A stretch of DNA of 23,689 nucleotides from Pseudomonadota bacterium (GCA_017629415.1 JAGBXG010000343.1:1-23689); one strand, 5' to 3'; numbered from the stretch's first letter, positions 1 through 7,056 are shown. Translations and numbers: made by a program. The notes: a model not told the origin generated them from the letters alone.

Positions 1-13
1 GAGCTACAGCCCC
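1..13 (-). tRNA. tRNA 5' end, truncated by window edge (probably tRNA-Ala)
   Basis: Read on the minus strand, the first 13 bases are GGGGCTGTAGCTC, identical to the first 13 bases of the complete tRNA-Ala at 80-152. This is the 5' acceptor strand and start of the D arm of a second tRNA that continues off the left edge. The anticodon is outside the window, so the isotype is inferred only from this shared 5' end. It lies about 66 bases downstream of the complete tRNA in the same orientation, so the two probably share a transcript. Confidence 0.75.
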
Positions 14-79
14 CTGGCAGAAGTCTTTCCAACGGATTGAGCTTTCGACGCGCCGTCAACTTGAACTCGTGACGACAAA

Positions 80-153
<74 letters not shown>

Positions 154-182
154 AAGACGGCATATCTGCCAATCGGTGTGCG

Positions 183-210
183 CTTATACTCGCAAATCAA
201 GTTTTGGCAA
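183..210 (-). promoter_or_regulatory. Putative sigma-70 promoter of the tRNA-Ala gene(s)
   Basis: On the minus strand, -35 TTGCCA (205-210) and -10 TATAAG (183-188) are separated by 16 bases. The -10 ends about 30 bases before the mature 5' end of the tRNA, a normal leader length for a processed tRNA transcript. Each hexamer departs from consensus at one or two positions. Not experimentally supported. Confidence 0.5.
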
Positions 211-330
211 GAAAAATATCCCATCGTAGATGAATCGTTATGAAGTAAGCGATACGTATGATATTTATTCATGAGGTGTACTTTGGCTTTGAGCATTGGA
301 CGTACTTGCATTTTGAATATCAGAAATATG

Positions 331-346
331 ACAGCTGCAAAGCTGT
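331..346. promoter_or_regulatory. Perfect inverted repeat upstream of the radical SAM operon
   Basis: ACAGCT-GCAA-AGCTGT is a perfect 6-bp dyad centred about 84 bases before the start codon at 422, inside the 269-base divergent spacer between the tRNA and the operon. It could be an operator or a short hairpin. The rest of the spacer (211-421) shows no convincing -35/-10 pair for the plus-strand operon, although TATAGA occurs at 363-368. A ribosome binding site GGAG sits at 410-413. Confidence 0.3.
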
Positions 347-421
347 AAATCAAATACGCATCTATAGAATCGGCATCTCGCGGTGTGTGAAGATGTTATC
401 GTTGTTTACGGAGATTGAAAT

Positions 422-2230
422 ATGAAATCATTCACTCAACGCATAGTCTCAACAGTAGCTTTAACGACTGCTGTGACATTGACTTGTTTGCCTGAGAATG
501 TGCAGGCTCAGGAACGCCGTGTCAATACTGTTGATGTCACCGTTGTCGTTGAATCAGACGGTACGGCAACGATCACCAACCGCGTAGAATGGAAGATTGA
601 TACAAGTTCAGGAATGGGCGGCTTCGATTTTATGAATCCAGCCTTGAACAATATTCAGTTTGAAAATCAGTTTGTCGATCTGGGCGAAAAAACAGAACGC
701 ATGCCCGTGAAGGTCAAAAAGAAAGTCGAAAATTCTAATACGATATGGATGCTCGACACCATAAATGGACGTGTGCCTAAGGGGACCGCTTATTGGACAT
801 TCACCTATAAAGGCAATCTCATTCACGAAGGATATCTGGGAAAAACAACAAGCCCGGAACATGGCGAACTCTACTATTTTCATTGGCATCCCGTGCAATG
901 GGCAGATGCTCTGAAATACCGCAATGTCAAAATTGTGCTGCCTGTTCCCGTTGAAGGTACAGAAATCAATGATGCTGAATTCCAGGAAATTGCCGGCTAT
1001 ACACGAACTTCCGGCATGAACGACGGAAACGCAAAAACAGCTCAGATCCTGACAGATAAACAACTCAATCTGCGCAATAAAATCGATTATCTGGGCACAG
1101 ATGTCGGCAATGAACAATATTTGCTGACGATGCACGTTTTTCAAGAGAATGTGAAAAAACAAGAAAAACAACCCATCCTTTTTTATATGCGTCCGGAGTT
1201 TGTCACGTTTGATCCTGATGCCATTCAGCGCATGCAGCATTCATCTGATGGAAAACCGGTACAACCTAAAAAATCCAGTTCTACCAAATCAAATACTGCA
1301 AGTTCAGACACGGTAAGTTTCGACGAAATCAGTAAAGTTTTTTCCTCGGATTCTGAGCTGCCCATCGGCATCGGTACTGGCATACTCGTTTTGGCAGGTA
1401 TCGCAGGTGCTTTCGCTGCTCGCAGATCGCGAAGTAAGCAGGCCGAAGAAGCCCAAAAAGCCAAAGAACAAGCCCAATTCTTTAATGATATCTGGGAAGC
1501 ACCGGAATTGCAGGTCGGCGGCTATGCTCAGGAAGGTAAAATTGTTCAGGGGCTTCATCCCATTGAGGTTGGCTTGATTCTCGGTCTCGAAATTCCGCAA
1601 ATCATCGGCATCATGGTGCAAGCGATGGGCGATGAAAGAAAACTCGTCATTAAATCTCTTGAACCCATCCGTGCTTTGCCCTCATACGGCGTCGAACTTG
1701 ACGAAATTGAGTCTGATTTCATCGAAATCTTTGACGAGATTGGCGAAATTAACGAGAAAAAACTACTCGCGTTTTTGGAAAAAATTATCACCAACTTGCA
1801 GGAAAAAACATGGGATGCCGATCTGGATGCCACTCGCGATTTCTATATGGGAATCATGTACGAAAATCCCAAAGAAACGGATCCCACACGGATGCAGCTC
1901 AAAGCTGTTCAAGACAAAGATTTATCCATGCAATATGGCGATTACTATTATCGCCACAGACATTACTGGCGGCATTGCCACCATTATCGCACGGGAAATT
2001 ATCGCTACCATCATGGATTACCGGCACAATTTAATACGCCATATGCCGATTTTGTTCGTTCATCAGTGTGTTTCCATGGCTGCTTTACACAACCCAATCT
2101 GGATGGTGTTTGCCACAGTGCCTGCCATAGTGCCTGCCATAGTGCCTGCCATGACGCCTGTCACAGTGCTTGCCACAGCGCCTGCCATAGTGCCTGCCAC
2201 AGCGCCTGTGTCTCCGGAGGTTCCCGATGA
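422..2230 (+). CDS. Exported single-pass membrane protein with C-terminal CHSA-repeat tail (candidate substrate of the adjacent radical SAM enzyme)
   Basis: The 602-residue protein starts at ATG 422, 8 bases after GGAG. Residues 1-29 form a signal peptide (likely cut after NVQA). Residues 30-312 form a beta-rich extracytoplasmic region reminiscent of the N-terminal part of DUF2207/YciQ-type proteins (weak, by eye). One transmembrane helix spans about 313-335, followed by basic RRSRSK, so the remainder should be cytoplasmic. Residues 345-500 are acidic and helical. A Tyr/His/Arg-rich stretch follows (about 508-535), then C550 and C554. The tail has eight four-residue units (CHSA, one CHDA) from C564, ending in C596 and VSGGSR, so nine cysteines are spaced exactly four apart. 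The stop overlaps the next start as ATGA, and the last codons carry that gene's Shine-Dalgarno GGAGG. Inference: a protein-borne core peptide modified by the downstream enzyme. The end product is unknown. Confidence 0.8.
   Translation: MKSFTQRIVSTVALTTAVTLTCLPENVQAQERRVNTVDVTVVVESDGTATITNRVEWKIDTSSGMGGFDFMNPALNNIQFENQFVDLGEKTERMPVKVKKKVENSNTIWMLDTINGRVPKGTAYWTFTYKGNLIHEGYLGKTTSPEHGELYYFHWHPVQWADALKYRNVKIVLPVPVEGTEINDAEFQEIAGYTRTSGMNDGNAKTAQILTDKQLNLRNKIDYLGTDVGNEQYLLTMHVFQENVKKQEKQPILFYMRPEFVTFDPDAIQRMQHSSDGKPVQPKKSSSTKSNTASSDTVSFDEISKVFSSDSELPIGIGTGILVLAGIAGAFAARRSRSKQAEEAQKAKEQAQFFNDIWEAPELQVGGYAQEGKIVQGLHPIEVGLILGLEIPQIIGIMVQAMGDERKLVIKSLEPIRALPSYGVELDEIESDFIEIFDEIGEINEKKLLAFLEKIITNLQEKTWDADLDATRDFYMGIMYENPKETDPTRMQLKAVQDKDLSMQYGDYYYRHRHYWRHCHHYRTGNYRYHHGLPAQFNTPYADFVRSSVCFHGCFTQPNLDGVCHSACHSACHSACHDACHSACHSACHSACHSACVSGGSR
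2111..2209 (+). repeat. Coding tandem repeat: eight 12-bp units encoding CHSA, plus a terminal Cys codon
   Basis: Eight consecutive 12-base units encode Cys-His-Ser-Ala, followed by one more Cys codon at 2207-2209. The units differ at third positions of all four codons (TGC/TGT, CAC/CAT, AGT/AGC, GCC/GCT). Only unit four changes an amino acid (Ser to Asp, giving CHDA). Such mostly synonymous divergence suggests selection on the peptide rather than a recent microsatellite expansion. Confidence 0.95.
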
Positions 2231-3552
2231 CGTCTGTACCAGAAGGCTTTTCGCTCGCCTGGGTCGATGCACTTTGGGCAGAATACGGCCATCTCATCAT
2301 GCTTCGCGAAGAAGACAATGTGCTGATTTTGCCGCCTAATCGCGTGTATCGCGTAAATCCCACAGGTGCGCGTATCATTCGGTGGATCGAAGCCGGCAAC
2401 AAAACGGAAGATTTCCCCGGATTGAACGACGAACGCCGGCTTCAAATCGATGCTTTTTTCCGAAATATTTCATTGGCTTTAGGCAACCGACCGCATCAAG
2501 CTAAACGCATCCCCTACACTTTCGATTATACCAAATTGCCGGTATTGGGAGAAATCGCCGTCACCTATCGATGTAATAATCGCTGCCGCTTCTGTTATGC
2601 CGGGTGTGATGGGGCTTGCGGCCGCATGGATTCGCCCGATATCGAGCCGGAACGCATTGAACGCATCATCGATATCTTTAAAGATAACGCGAAAATTCCG
2701 TTCTTTTCATTTACAGGCGGCGAACCCCTGCTGCGGCAAGATCTTGAACGCCTGATGAAATATGCCTGTGACCGGGAGTTAAAAATCAACATGGTCACAA
2801 ACGGCACACTGGCGACGCCAGAACGTGCCAAATCCTTGTATGAAGCCGGCCTCAGAACCGCTCAAATCAGCTTGGAATCTCCGGATGAAGCCATTCACGA
2901 TGATTTGTGCGGTCGTAAAAATGCATGGAAACAAACGATCGAAGGCATCCAAAACCTGCGCGATGCTGGCATCTTAGTACAGACAAATACGACTTCAACA
3001 AAAGCTAATCTCCATACCTTGGTTGAACTGCCCAAATTGGTCAAAGAACTCGGATGCGTACGCATGTCGGTGAACTTATTTATCCCCACCAAACGCAGTC
3101 CGCAAAACGACGCACTTTTTATTCCCTATGCACAAATTGGAAATACCATCGATGATATCAGACGTGCCGCATTTGAAGCCGACATCGAATTTCATTGGTA
3201 TTCGCCAATGCCCATGTGCATTTACAATCCCATTGTCAAAGGCTTGGGCAATAAATCATGTGCAGCATGTGACGGCCTGATTTCGGTCGATCCCGAAGGC
3301 AACGTTTTGCCATGTTCTTCCTGGGATGAACCTGTCGGCAACTTGCTCACAGACGGATTCGATAAAGTCTGGTTCTGTGATCGTGCAAAAGCCATTAAAA
3401 ATAAATGTTTTGCTCATGAGACCTGCCAAAACTGCCGGGCTTTTACAGCTTGTCAAGGTGCATGCCCGTTGTATTGGCAATACGCCGGTTATGATGAACT
3501 CATTCAATATGCCCCCAACATGGCCAAATCCGAATCGGAGGTCAAACCATGA
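2227..3552 (+). CDS. Radical SAM/SPASM protein with N-terminal PqqD-like domain; probable peptide maturase
   Basis: The 441-residue protein has a PqqD-like segment at about residues 20-85 (a recognition-element type fold used to bind precursor peptides; called by eye). The radical SAM core carries C116-X3-C120-X2-C123 for the SAM-binding 4Fe-4S cluster and a GGEP motif at 164-167. A SPASM-type region follows, with C345, C348, GX4C ending at C363, and a clean CX2CX5CX3C at C400, C403, C409 and C413; C384 and C394 lie between. No Cys follows C413, so the last canonical SPASM cysteine is missing or replaced. It starts at ATG 2227, overlapping the upstream stop, 6 bases after GGAGG (2216-2220). 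SPASM enzymes in this class install thioether or carbon crosslinks in Cys-rich peptides. The inferred substrate is the CHSA tail encoded directly upstream. The exact reaction cannot be told from the sequence. Confidence 0.92.
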   Translation: MTSVPEGFSLAWVDALWAEYGHLIMLREEDNVLILPPNRVYRVNPTGARIIRWIEAGNKTEDFPGLNDERRLQIDAFFRNISLALGNRPHQAKRIPYTFDYTKLPVLGEIAVTYRCNNRCRFCYAGCDGACGRMDSPDIEPERIERIIDIFKDNAKIPFFSFTGGEPLLRQDLERLMKYACDRELKINMVTNGTLATPERAKSLYEAGLRTAQISLESPDEAIHDDLCGRKNAWKQTIEGIQNLRDAGILVQTNTTSTKANLHTLVELPKLVKELGCVRMSVNLFIPTKRSPQNDALFIPYAQIGNTIDDIRRAAFEADIEFHWYSPMPMCIYNPIVKGLGNKSCAACDGLISVDPEGNVLPCSSWDEPVGNLLTDGFDKVWFCDRAKAIKNKCFAHETCQNCRAFTACQGACPLYWQYAGYDELIQYAPNMAKSESEVKP

Positions 3553-4580
3553 ATTCTGTCAAAAGTTCGTATATTTGTCTGGCATGCCTTATCGTGGGTA
3601 TTGCACTTCAGGTATTTAGCTGTACAGATATGTGCAGCCATCCTGTCGCCATGTGTTTGGGCGGTTTGCTTTTGTCGATTCTGGCACCCATATTGGGAAA
3701 ACTCGGGCAAAGCAAAACACCTGCATTTACAGGCGGCCTGTCTGAACAGCCCGGCACAAAAAAATGGAAAACCATTGGATTGGATAAACTCAATGATGTC
3801 TGTGCCGTTCAAACAAGTATCAGCAATAAAGAGTCTTTTCTTGACTACTTTTTGACGATTGGCACGGATACTTTTGGCGTTATCATGTCGTTTTTTGCGC
3901 TGCCTTTTTGTATTGTCTTATGGGACTCCAGAGGCACAGACACAGACGAAGACCTTGTTGCGATACTTCAGATTGTCAGTTTGTTTTGGCAGCATATCTT
4001 TATTCGCCGTGCCATCTTCTTTATGCTTTATGGAAAGTCTGCTTCCCAAGTCTTTAAGAAAACTCGACCGCCTGTAGAAACGAAATTTGATGTCATTGAG
4101 CCGATTCTGAATGGTATTGCAAATCGTCCAGTCGCATTCCAGCTTCAGCCGCAAGTCGAACTCAGAGCCGAACCCAACGGTTGTGCAATGCTGACGGATA
4201 TTCGTTTTAATATGAAGTTTGATGCACCTGTCCCCGGTTTGCTGTGCGGCATGGTATGCATGTCCGTCAATAGAGTTCAGGATGTACGTTGTCCTTATGC
4301 GTACCTAGTCTATGTATTTCAAGGTCCGGAACATGTCAATCGACGTGGCATTTCATTGCATGAAGGCATTGAAAATATCCTGACAGCCAATTCCGATATT
4401 TTCTCATTCAGTACACAAATTCAGGATGGCAATTCGATTTTTGTCATTACCAAAGCTTCTTATACTCTCGGAGCCTATGTAACATCTTCTATGGATTGCG
4501 ATGTGCTGATGAATGTCGCAAAAGACATCGCAGACTTTTTTGAATACAAAAAAGATTTCCTCAAACAAATAGCCTATTGA
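3549..4580 (+). CDS. Polytopic membrane protein of unknown function, third gene of the radical SAM operon
   Basis: The 343-residue protein starts at ATG 3549, overlapping the radical SAM stop as ATGA, with GGAGG (3537-3541) 7 bases upstream. Hydrophobic segments at about 8-25, 34-52, 109-126 and 137-160 suggest four membrane helices, arranged as two hairpins around a polar loop (about 52-100). Residues 165-343 form a soluble, mixed alpha/beta C-terminal region with scattered cysteines and no motif I recognise. Since it is translationally coupled to the maturase, it probably serves the same pathway, for example as a membrane partner or regulator of the CHSA-tailed protein. That role is inference from gene order only. 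It is not an obvious peptidase or ABC exporter. Confidence 0.78.
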   Translation: MNSVKSSYICLACLIVGIALQVFSCTDMCSHPVAMCLGGLLLSILAPILGKLGQSKTPAFTGGLSEQPGTKKWKTIGLDKLNDVCAVQTSISNKESFLDYFLTIGTDTFGVIMSFFALPFCIVLWDSRGTDTDEDLVAILQIVSLFWQHIFIRRAIFFMLYGKSASQVFKKTRPPVETKFDVIEPILNGIANRPVAFQLQPQVELRAEPNGCAMLTDIRFNMKFDAPVPGLLCGMVCMSVNRVQDVRCPYAYLVYVFQGPEHVNRRGISLHEGIENILTANSDIFSFSTQIQDGNSIFVITKASYTLGAYVTSSMDCDVLMNVAKDIADFFEYKKDFLKQIAY

Positions 4581-4590
4581 TTGGCATCGC

Positions 4591-4610
4591 TATGGGCCTG
4601 CCGGCCCATA
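4591..4610. repeat. Short palindrome of the TATGG...CCATA stem-loop family
   Basis: The 20-base palindrome consists of arms TATGGGCC and GGCCCATA with loop TGCC. It lies 10 bases after the operon stop codon. The same outer TATGG/CCATA frame with different inner arms recurs at 4629-4651, 10771-10794, 10813-10838, 19779-19800 and 19819-19840. Confidence 0.7.
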
Positions 4611-4621
4611 CGCGCCGCTTG

Positions 4622-4666
4622 CGCCGGGCTATGGTCAGCTTTGCTGCCATACGCCCGGCGTTTTTA
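4622..4666 (+). terminator. Rho-independent terminator of the radical SAM operon
   Basis: CGCCGGGC (4622-4629) pairs with GCCCGGCG (4653-4660). Inside it TATGG pairs with CCATA, and the innermost CAGC/GCTG closes a TTT loop, with one bulged C. TTTTTATTT follows directly. The position, 42 bases after the third gene, fits the end of the three-gene transcript. Confidence 0.85.
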
Positions 4667-4724
4667 TTTGTTTTCTAAACATTCGGTTTTAAGAAATGAT
4701 AATATAGCTATTTATAGACATGAG

Positions 4725-5152
4725 TGTCGCCCCATATTGTGGGATTCCAGAGGGGCTTGCGCCCCTTTGGCTTTTTTTGCTCGCCCTTTGGCGCGCTTTC
4801 TTCGTCAACTGCGTTGCTCAGCTCAGTCACGTGCGTTAGCACGCTCCTTCGCTTCGCGCCTTGTTTCCTCGAAATCACATCCAACTGGCGGCAAAAAACG
4901 TCAGCATTCACGAAGTGTTAAAACTTACCAAGGCGGAATGGGATACAGGGTTCCCATTTCGCCCCAAAAAGTTCAGAAAACAGTACCCGGCTAACTCACG
5001 AAAAACGCCCAAAATTGCGGGATTCCAAAGGGGCTCAGCCCCTTTGGTGGGGTCCGGGGCAACGCCCCGGTGGGTTTCCAAAGGGCAGCGCCCTTTGGTG
5101 GGGTCCGGGGCAACGCCCCGGTGGGGTCCGGGGCAACGCCCCGGTGGGGGCC
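4725..5152 (+). repeat. Composite intergenic stem-loop repeat cluster (copy 1)
   Basis: This gene-free spacer is built of repeated modules. A short module at about 4731-4771 (CCCCATATTGTGGGATTCC, then a GGGGCTTGCGCCCC hairpin) has longer relatives at 5009-5048 and 15894-15925. A 12-bp stem at 4932-4963 encloses a CAGGG-containing loop; it is followed by a CAGTACCCG box (4981-4989) and a GAAAAACGCCC box (5000-5010). GGGGCTCAGCCCC and CCGGGGCAACGCCCCGG palindromes then follow, the latter three times up to 5143. Bases 5013-5070 match 23394-23451 in reverse complement over all 58 positions. The cluster ends two bases before the stop codon of the minus-strand phosphatase. Open frames across it are repeat translations, not genes. 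Confidence 0.85.
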
Positions 5153-5686
5153 TCATTTGGAACGCAGGCACAGGGTTTCAAGACGCCAGGACTGGTGATT
5201 TCGTTGCATAGAATCCTGCATCTGAAGCCAGTCGAGATAATGTTGCAAGTGATAGAGTTCAGTATCATTCATATCACCGTGCCAGGTGCGGCAAAGAATG
5301 CCATTGAGCGGACATTTGACAAGCATATTGGGCGTATTGTCTACTAAAACAATCTGAGTCAAATCTTCCGTGATGTTTCGCAACGGCTTTTCATAAGGCT
5401 CACCACCTTCAGGCGCGGGCACTTTTTTACAAAATTCACGTCCCCAAAGTGTAAAGCCATCTACGCCAATATATTCCCAAATACTTTCGAGGTATGCCTG
5501 AAGGCCCGTTGACCAAATGGTACATTCAAATTTACGCCTGACATGCTCTAGAAATTCGCGACACCCAGGACGCAACATTGTAAAATATGTTGAACCGCTC
5601 GCTGAAAGACTGACACAATGAGGTCCCACAGATTGCATCGTTGAAAAGACAAGCGTTTCATCAAGATCAAGGACGAGTTTTTTCAT
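5153..5686 (-). CDS. FCP1/NIF-type HAD phosphatase
   Basis: The 177-residue protein has the phosphatase signature LDLDETLV at residues 6-13 (nucleophile D7, acid/base D9, T11). WSTG at 58-61 is motif II, K100 is the likely motif III lysine, and VLVDNTP at 113-119 is motif IV. These match the compact FCP1/SCP (NLI-interacting factor-like) branch of HAD phosphatases, best known from eukaryotic RNA polymerase II CTD phosphatases but also found in some bacteria. The substrate is unknown. There is no signal peptide, so it is cytoplasmic. The Shine-Dalgarno before ATG 5686 is weak (AAAAAAGA). It is a single-gene unit pointing away from the next gene, and a repeat cluster abuts its 3' end. Confidence 0.85.
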   Translation of the reverse strand: MKKLVLDLDETLVFSTMQSVGPHCVSLSASGSTYFTMLRPGCREFLEHVRRKFECTIWSTGLQAYLESIWEYIGVDGFTLWGREFCKKVPAPEGGEPYEKPLRNITEDLTQIVLVDNTPNMLVKCPLNGILCRTWHGDMNDTELYHLQHYLDWLQMQDSMQRNHQSWRLETLCLRSK

Positions 5687-5839
5687 GAATCTTTTTTATG
5701 CTTTACAAGAGTTTTATCATTTTGTCCTAACGGACATCTCTGTAAAGATACCACATAGGGAATATTTTTGCCTATGAACGTTTTCTACTGCTTCATAAGC
5801 ACTTGATTTAACGAAAATCTTTGTACAGATTGTTATTTT

Positions 5840-6472
5840 ATGAAACGATTTTGGGTTTTAAGCCTTATCAGTCTTGGCATTATCGTGCCTGTAAAGTGTT
5901 ACAGTCAGTCGGTGCTGGATGTACCAAAACTGGCCATGCAGGAAGGTATACGGCTCGAGTTTGATGCACATTCTGTCGTGCATCCGCTGCGGCCACCTGT
6001 ACAAGAAAACTTTGTCCTCCATATCCATGAAACTTGGAAAGGCGGCATTTCTTTTCGGTATGAAATCCAGCAAAAAGTCATGGGCGAAGAACAAGGTTTT
6101 CAATCGCTTTCGTCTCTGGATACCTGTACTGCCATTGACCCCTGGTGGGAACCCATGAAAACGGATTATGACAACAGATGTGAATTCTGGGTCCCGGAGC
6201 GTATATTTCGAGAACTGATCACAGATGGTAAAAGTTATCTTTCGGTCGATACGGAAGCACGACGGGATTCTGTCGTCAGATGGGAAGTCATTGGAAAAAC
6301 GCTTTTTCTCGTCACGCTCGACGAGCACCCCGTCCTTTTAGATGCCATTCGCATCAAAACTAGCCGTGACGATTCTTTTTTAATCCTCAATGACGTAGAT
6401 AATGCCTTGATTTTAGAAGCAAAATCCACGTTCTTTTCATGGCGATTGCAAAAGATATTGACGAAAAAATAA
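5840..6472 (+). CDS. Secreted or periplasmic protein of unknown function
   Basis: The 210-residue protein has an N-terminal signal peptide (hydrophobic stretch about residues 5-20, then CYSQS). The remainder is a beta-rich soluble domain with conserved-looking Trp and Cys residues (C97 and C114 by count) and ends in a basic stretch. I recognise no family. The start lacks a Shine-Dalgarno: the bases before ATG 5840 are TTGTTATTTT. A TTGATT hexamer and a downstream TACAGA lie close to the start, so the message could have a very short leader, but the spacing is poor. The 153-base divergent spacer to the phosphatase holds no repeat element. Confidence 0.65.
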   Translation: MKRFWVLSLISLGIIVPVKCYSQSVLDVPKLAMQEGIRLEFDAHSVVHPLRPPVQENFVLHIHETWKGGISFRYEIQQKVMGEEQGFQSLSSLDTCTAIDPWWEPMKTDYDNRCEFWVPERIFRELITDGKSYLSVDTEARRDSVVRWEVIGKTLFLVTLDEHPVLLDAIRIKTSRDDSFLILNDVDNALILEAKSTFFSWRLQKILTKK

Positions 6473-6630
6473 TAATTCAAATAAAATCTTTGCGCTTTTT
6501 TGGAAGGCTTAAAAAACGCCGTTCTCATAGAAGACATCAGACAGAAAATATCAGACATACTGAGTTTCATTTAAGGCTTCAGAATCATCAAAGATTTTGG
6601 CAGCCGCACTCATTTAAAGGATAGTCTTAT

Positions 6631-7050
6631 ATGTACTTGACACCGGAACAATTGCAAGAAATCAAGCAGTCGATCGAAAATCAACGCCAGGAAATTCTGG
6701 AAAAGCTGAACCAACGTAATGCAGAAACCTACGAACCGGAAGTTCGCGGCGACGATGCCGATATCGCCAATTCCGAAGGCATTGCATTGACGCTTGAACG
6801 TCTCCAGTCACGCGATGTTCGCTTGCTCAAAAAACTCGATGAAGCCGCCCGTTGGGTTGAGTCAGAAGATTTCGGTTACTGCGAATCTTGCGGCGAAGAA
6901 ATCGGATTCAAACGTCTATTGGCTCGCCCTGCAGCCCGACAGTGCATCGAATGCAAACAAAACGAAGAACAACGCGAACGCGGCTATTATCACCCACGTC
7001 CTCGCAAGCCACCCAAAAACAATCACCGCGATGACGAAGGCGAAGAATAG
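6631..7050 (+). CDS. dksA: DksA/TraR-family RNA polymerase-binding zinc-finger protein
   Basis: The 139-residue protein matches DksA in length and order. An N-terminal helical region forms the coiled coil, with the tip motif D41-X2-D44-X-A46 (the DxxDxA that enters the polymerase secondary channel). A C4 zinc finger follows, with CESC and CIEC pairs around the RLLARPAAR segment, then a C-terminal helix and a charged tail. DksA works with ppGpp to tune rRNA and amino-acid promoters. The start at ATG 6631 follows AAAGGA (6616-6621) by 9 bases. The Pro/Asn/Arg and Asp/Glu-rich tail after the zinc finger is longer than in E. coli DksA. The genome may hold other paralogues, so the symbol is by family. 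Confidence 0.9.
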   Translation: MYLTPEQLQEIKQSIENQRQEILEKLNQRNAETYEPEVRGDDADIANSEGIALTLERLQSRDVRLLKKLDEAARWVESEDFGYCESCGEEIGFKRLLARPAARQCIECKQNEEQRERGYYHPRPRKPPKNNHRDDEGEE

Positions 7051-7056
7051 ATAAAT

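Noticed and set aside
2111..2209. The 12-bp repeats as a CRISPR array or non-coding satellite
   Set aside because: There are no spacers, the units are contiguous and in frame, and their differences are nearly all synonymous.
1632..2339. A 235-codon plus-strand frame overlapping the Cys-tailed protein
   Set aside because: It is an alternate-frame shadow of two well-supported genes with normal motifs and ribosome sites.
422..4580. Assignment to the known His-Xaa-Ser (Hxs) radical SAM system
   Set aside because: The repeat is C-H-S-A with four-residue period, not H-x-S, and only one radical SAM gene is present where Hxs systems have two plus a small HxsD-like protein.
4725..5152. An insertion sequence or integron attachment site
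   Set aside because: No transposase or integrase frame and no clear terminal inverted repeats with target duplication; the modules look like REP/MITE-type stem-loops instead.
4581..5347. Several open frames on both strands (for example 4581-4994 plus and 5015-5347 plus) as genes
   Set aside because: They are translations of GC-rich palindromic repeats, lack ribosome sites, and one runs into the opposite-strand phosphatase gene.
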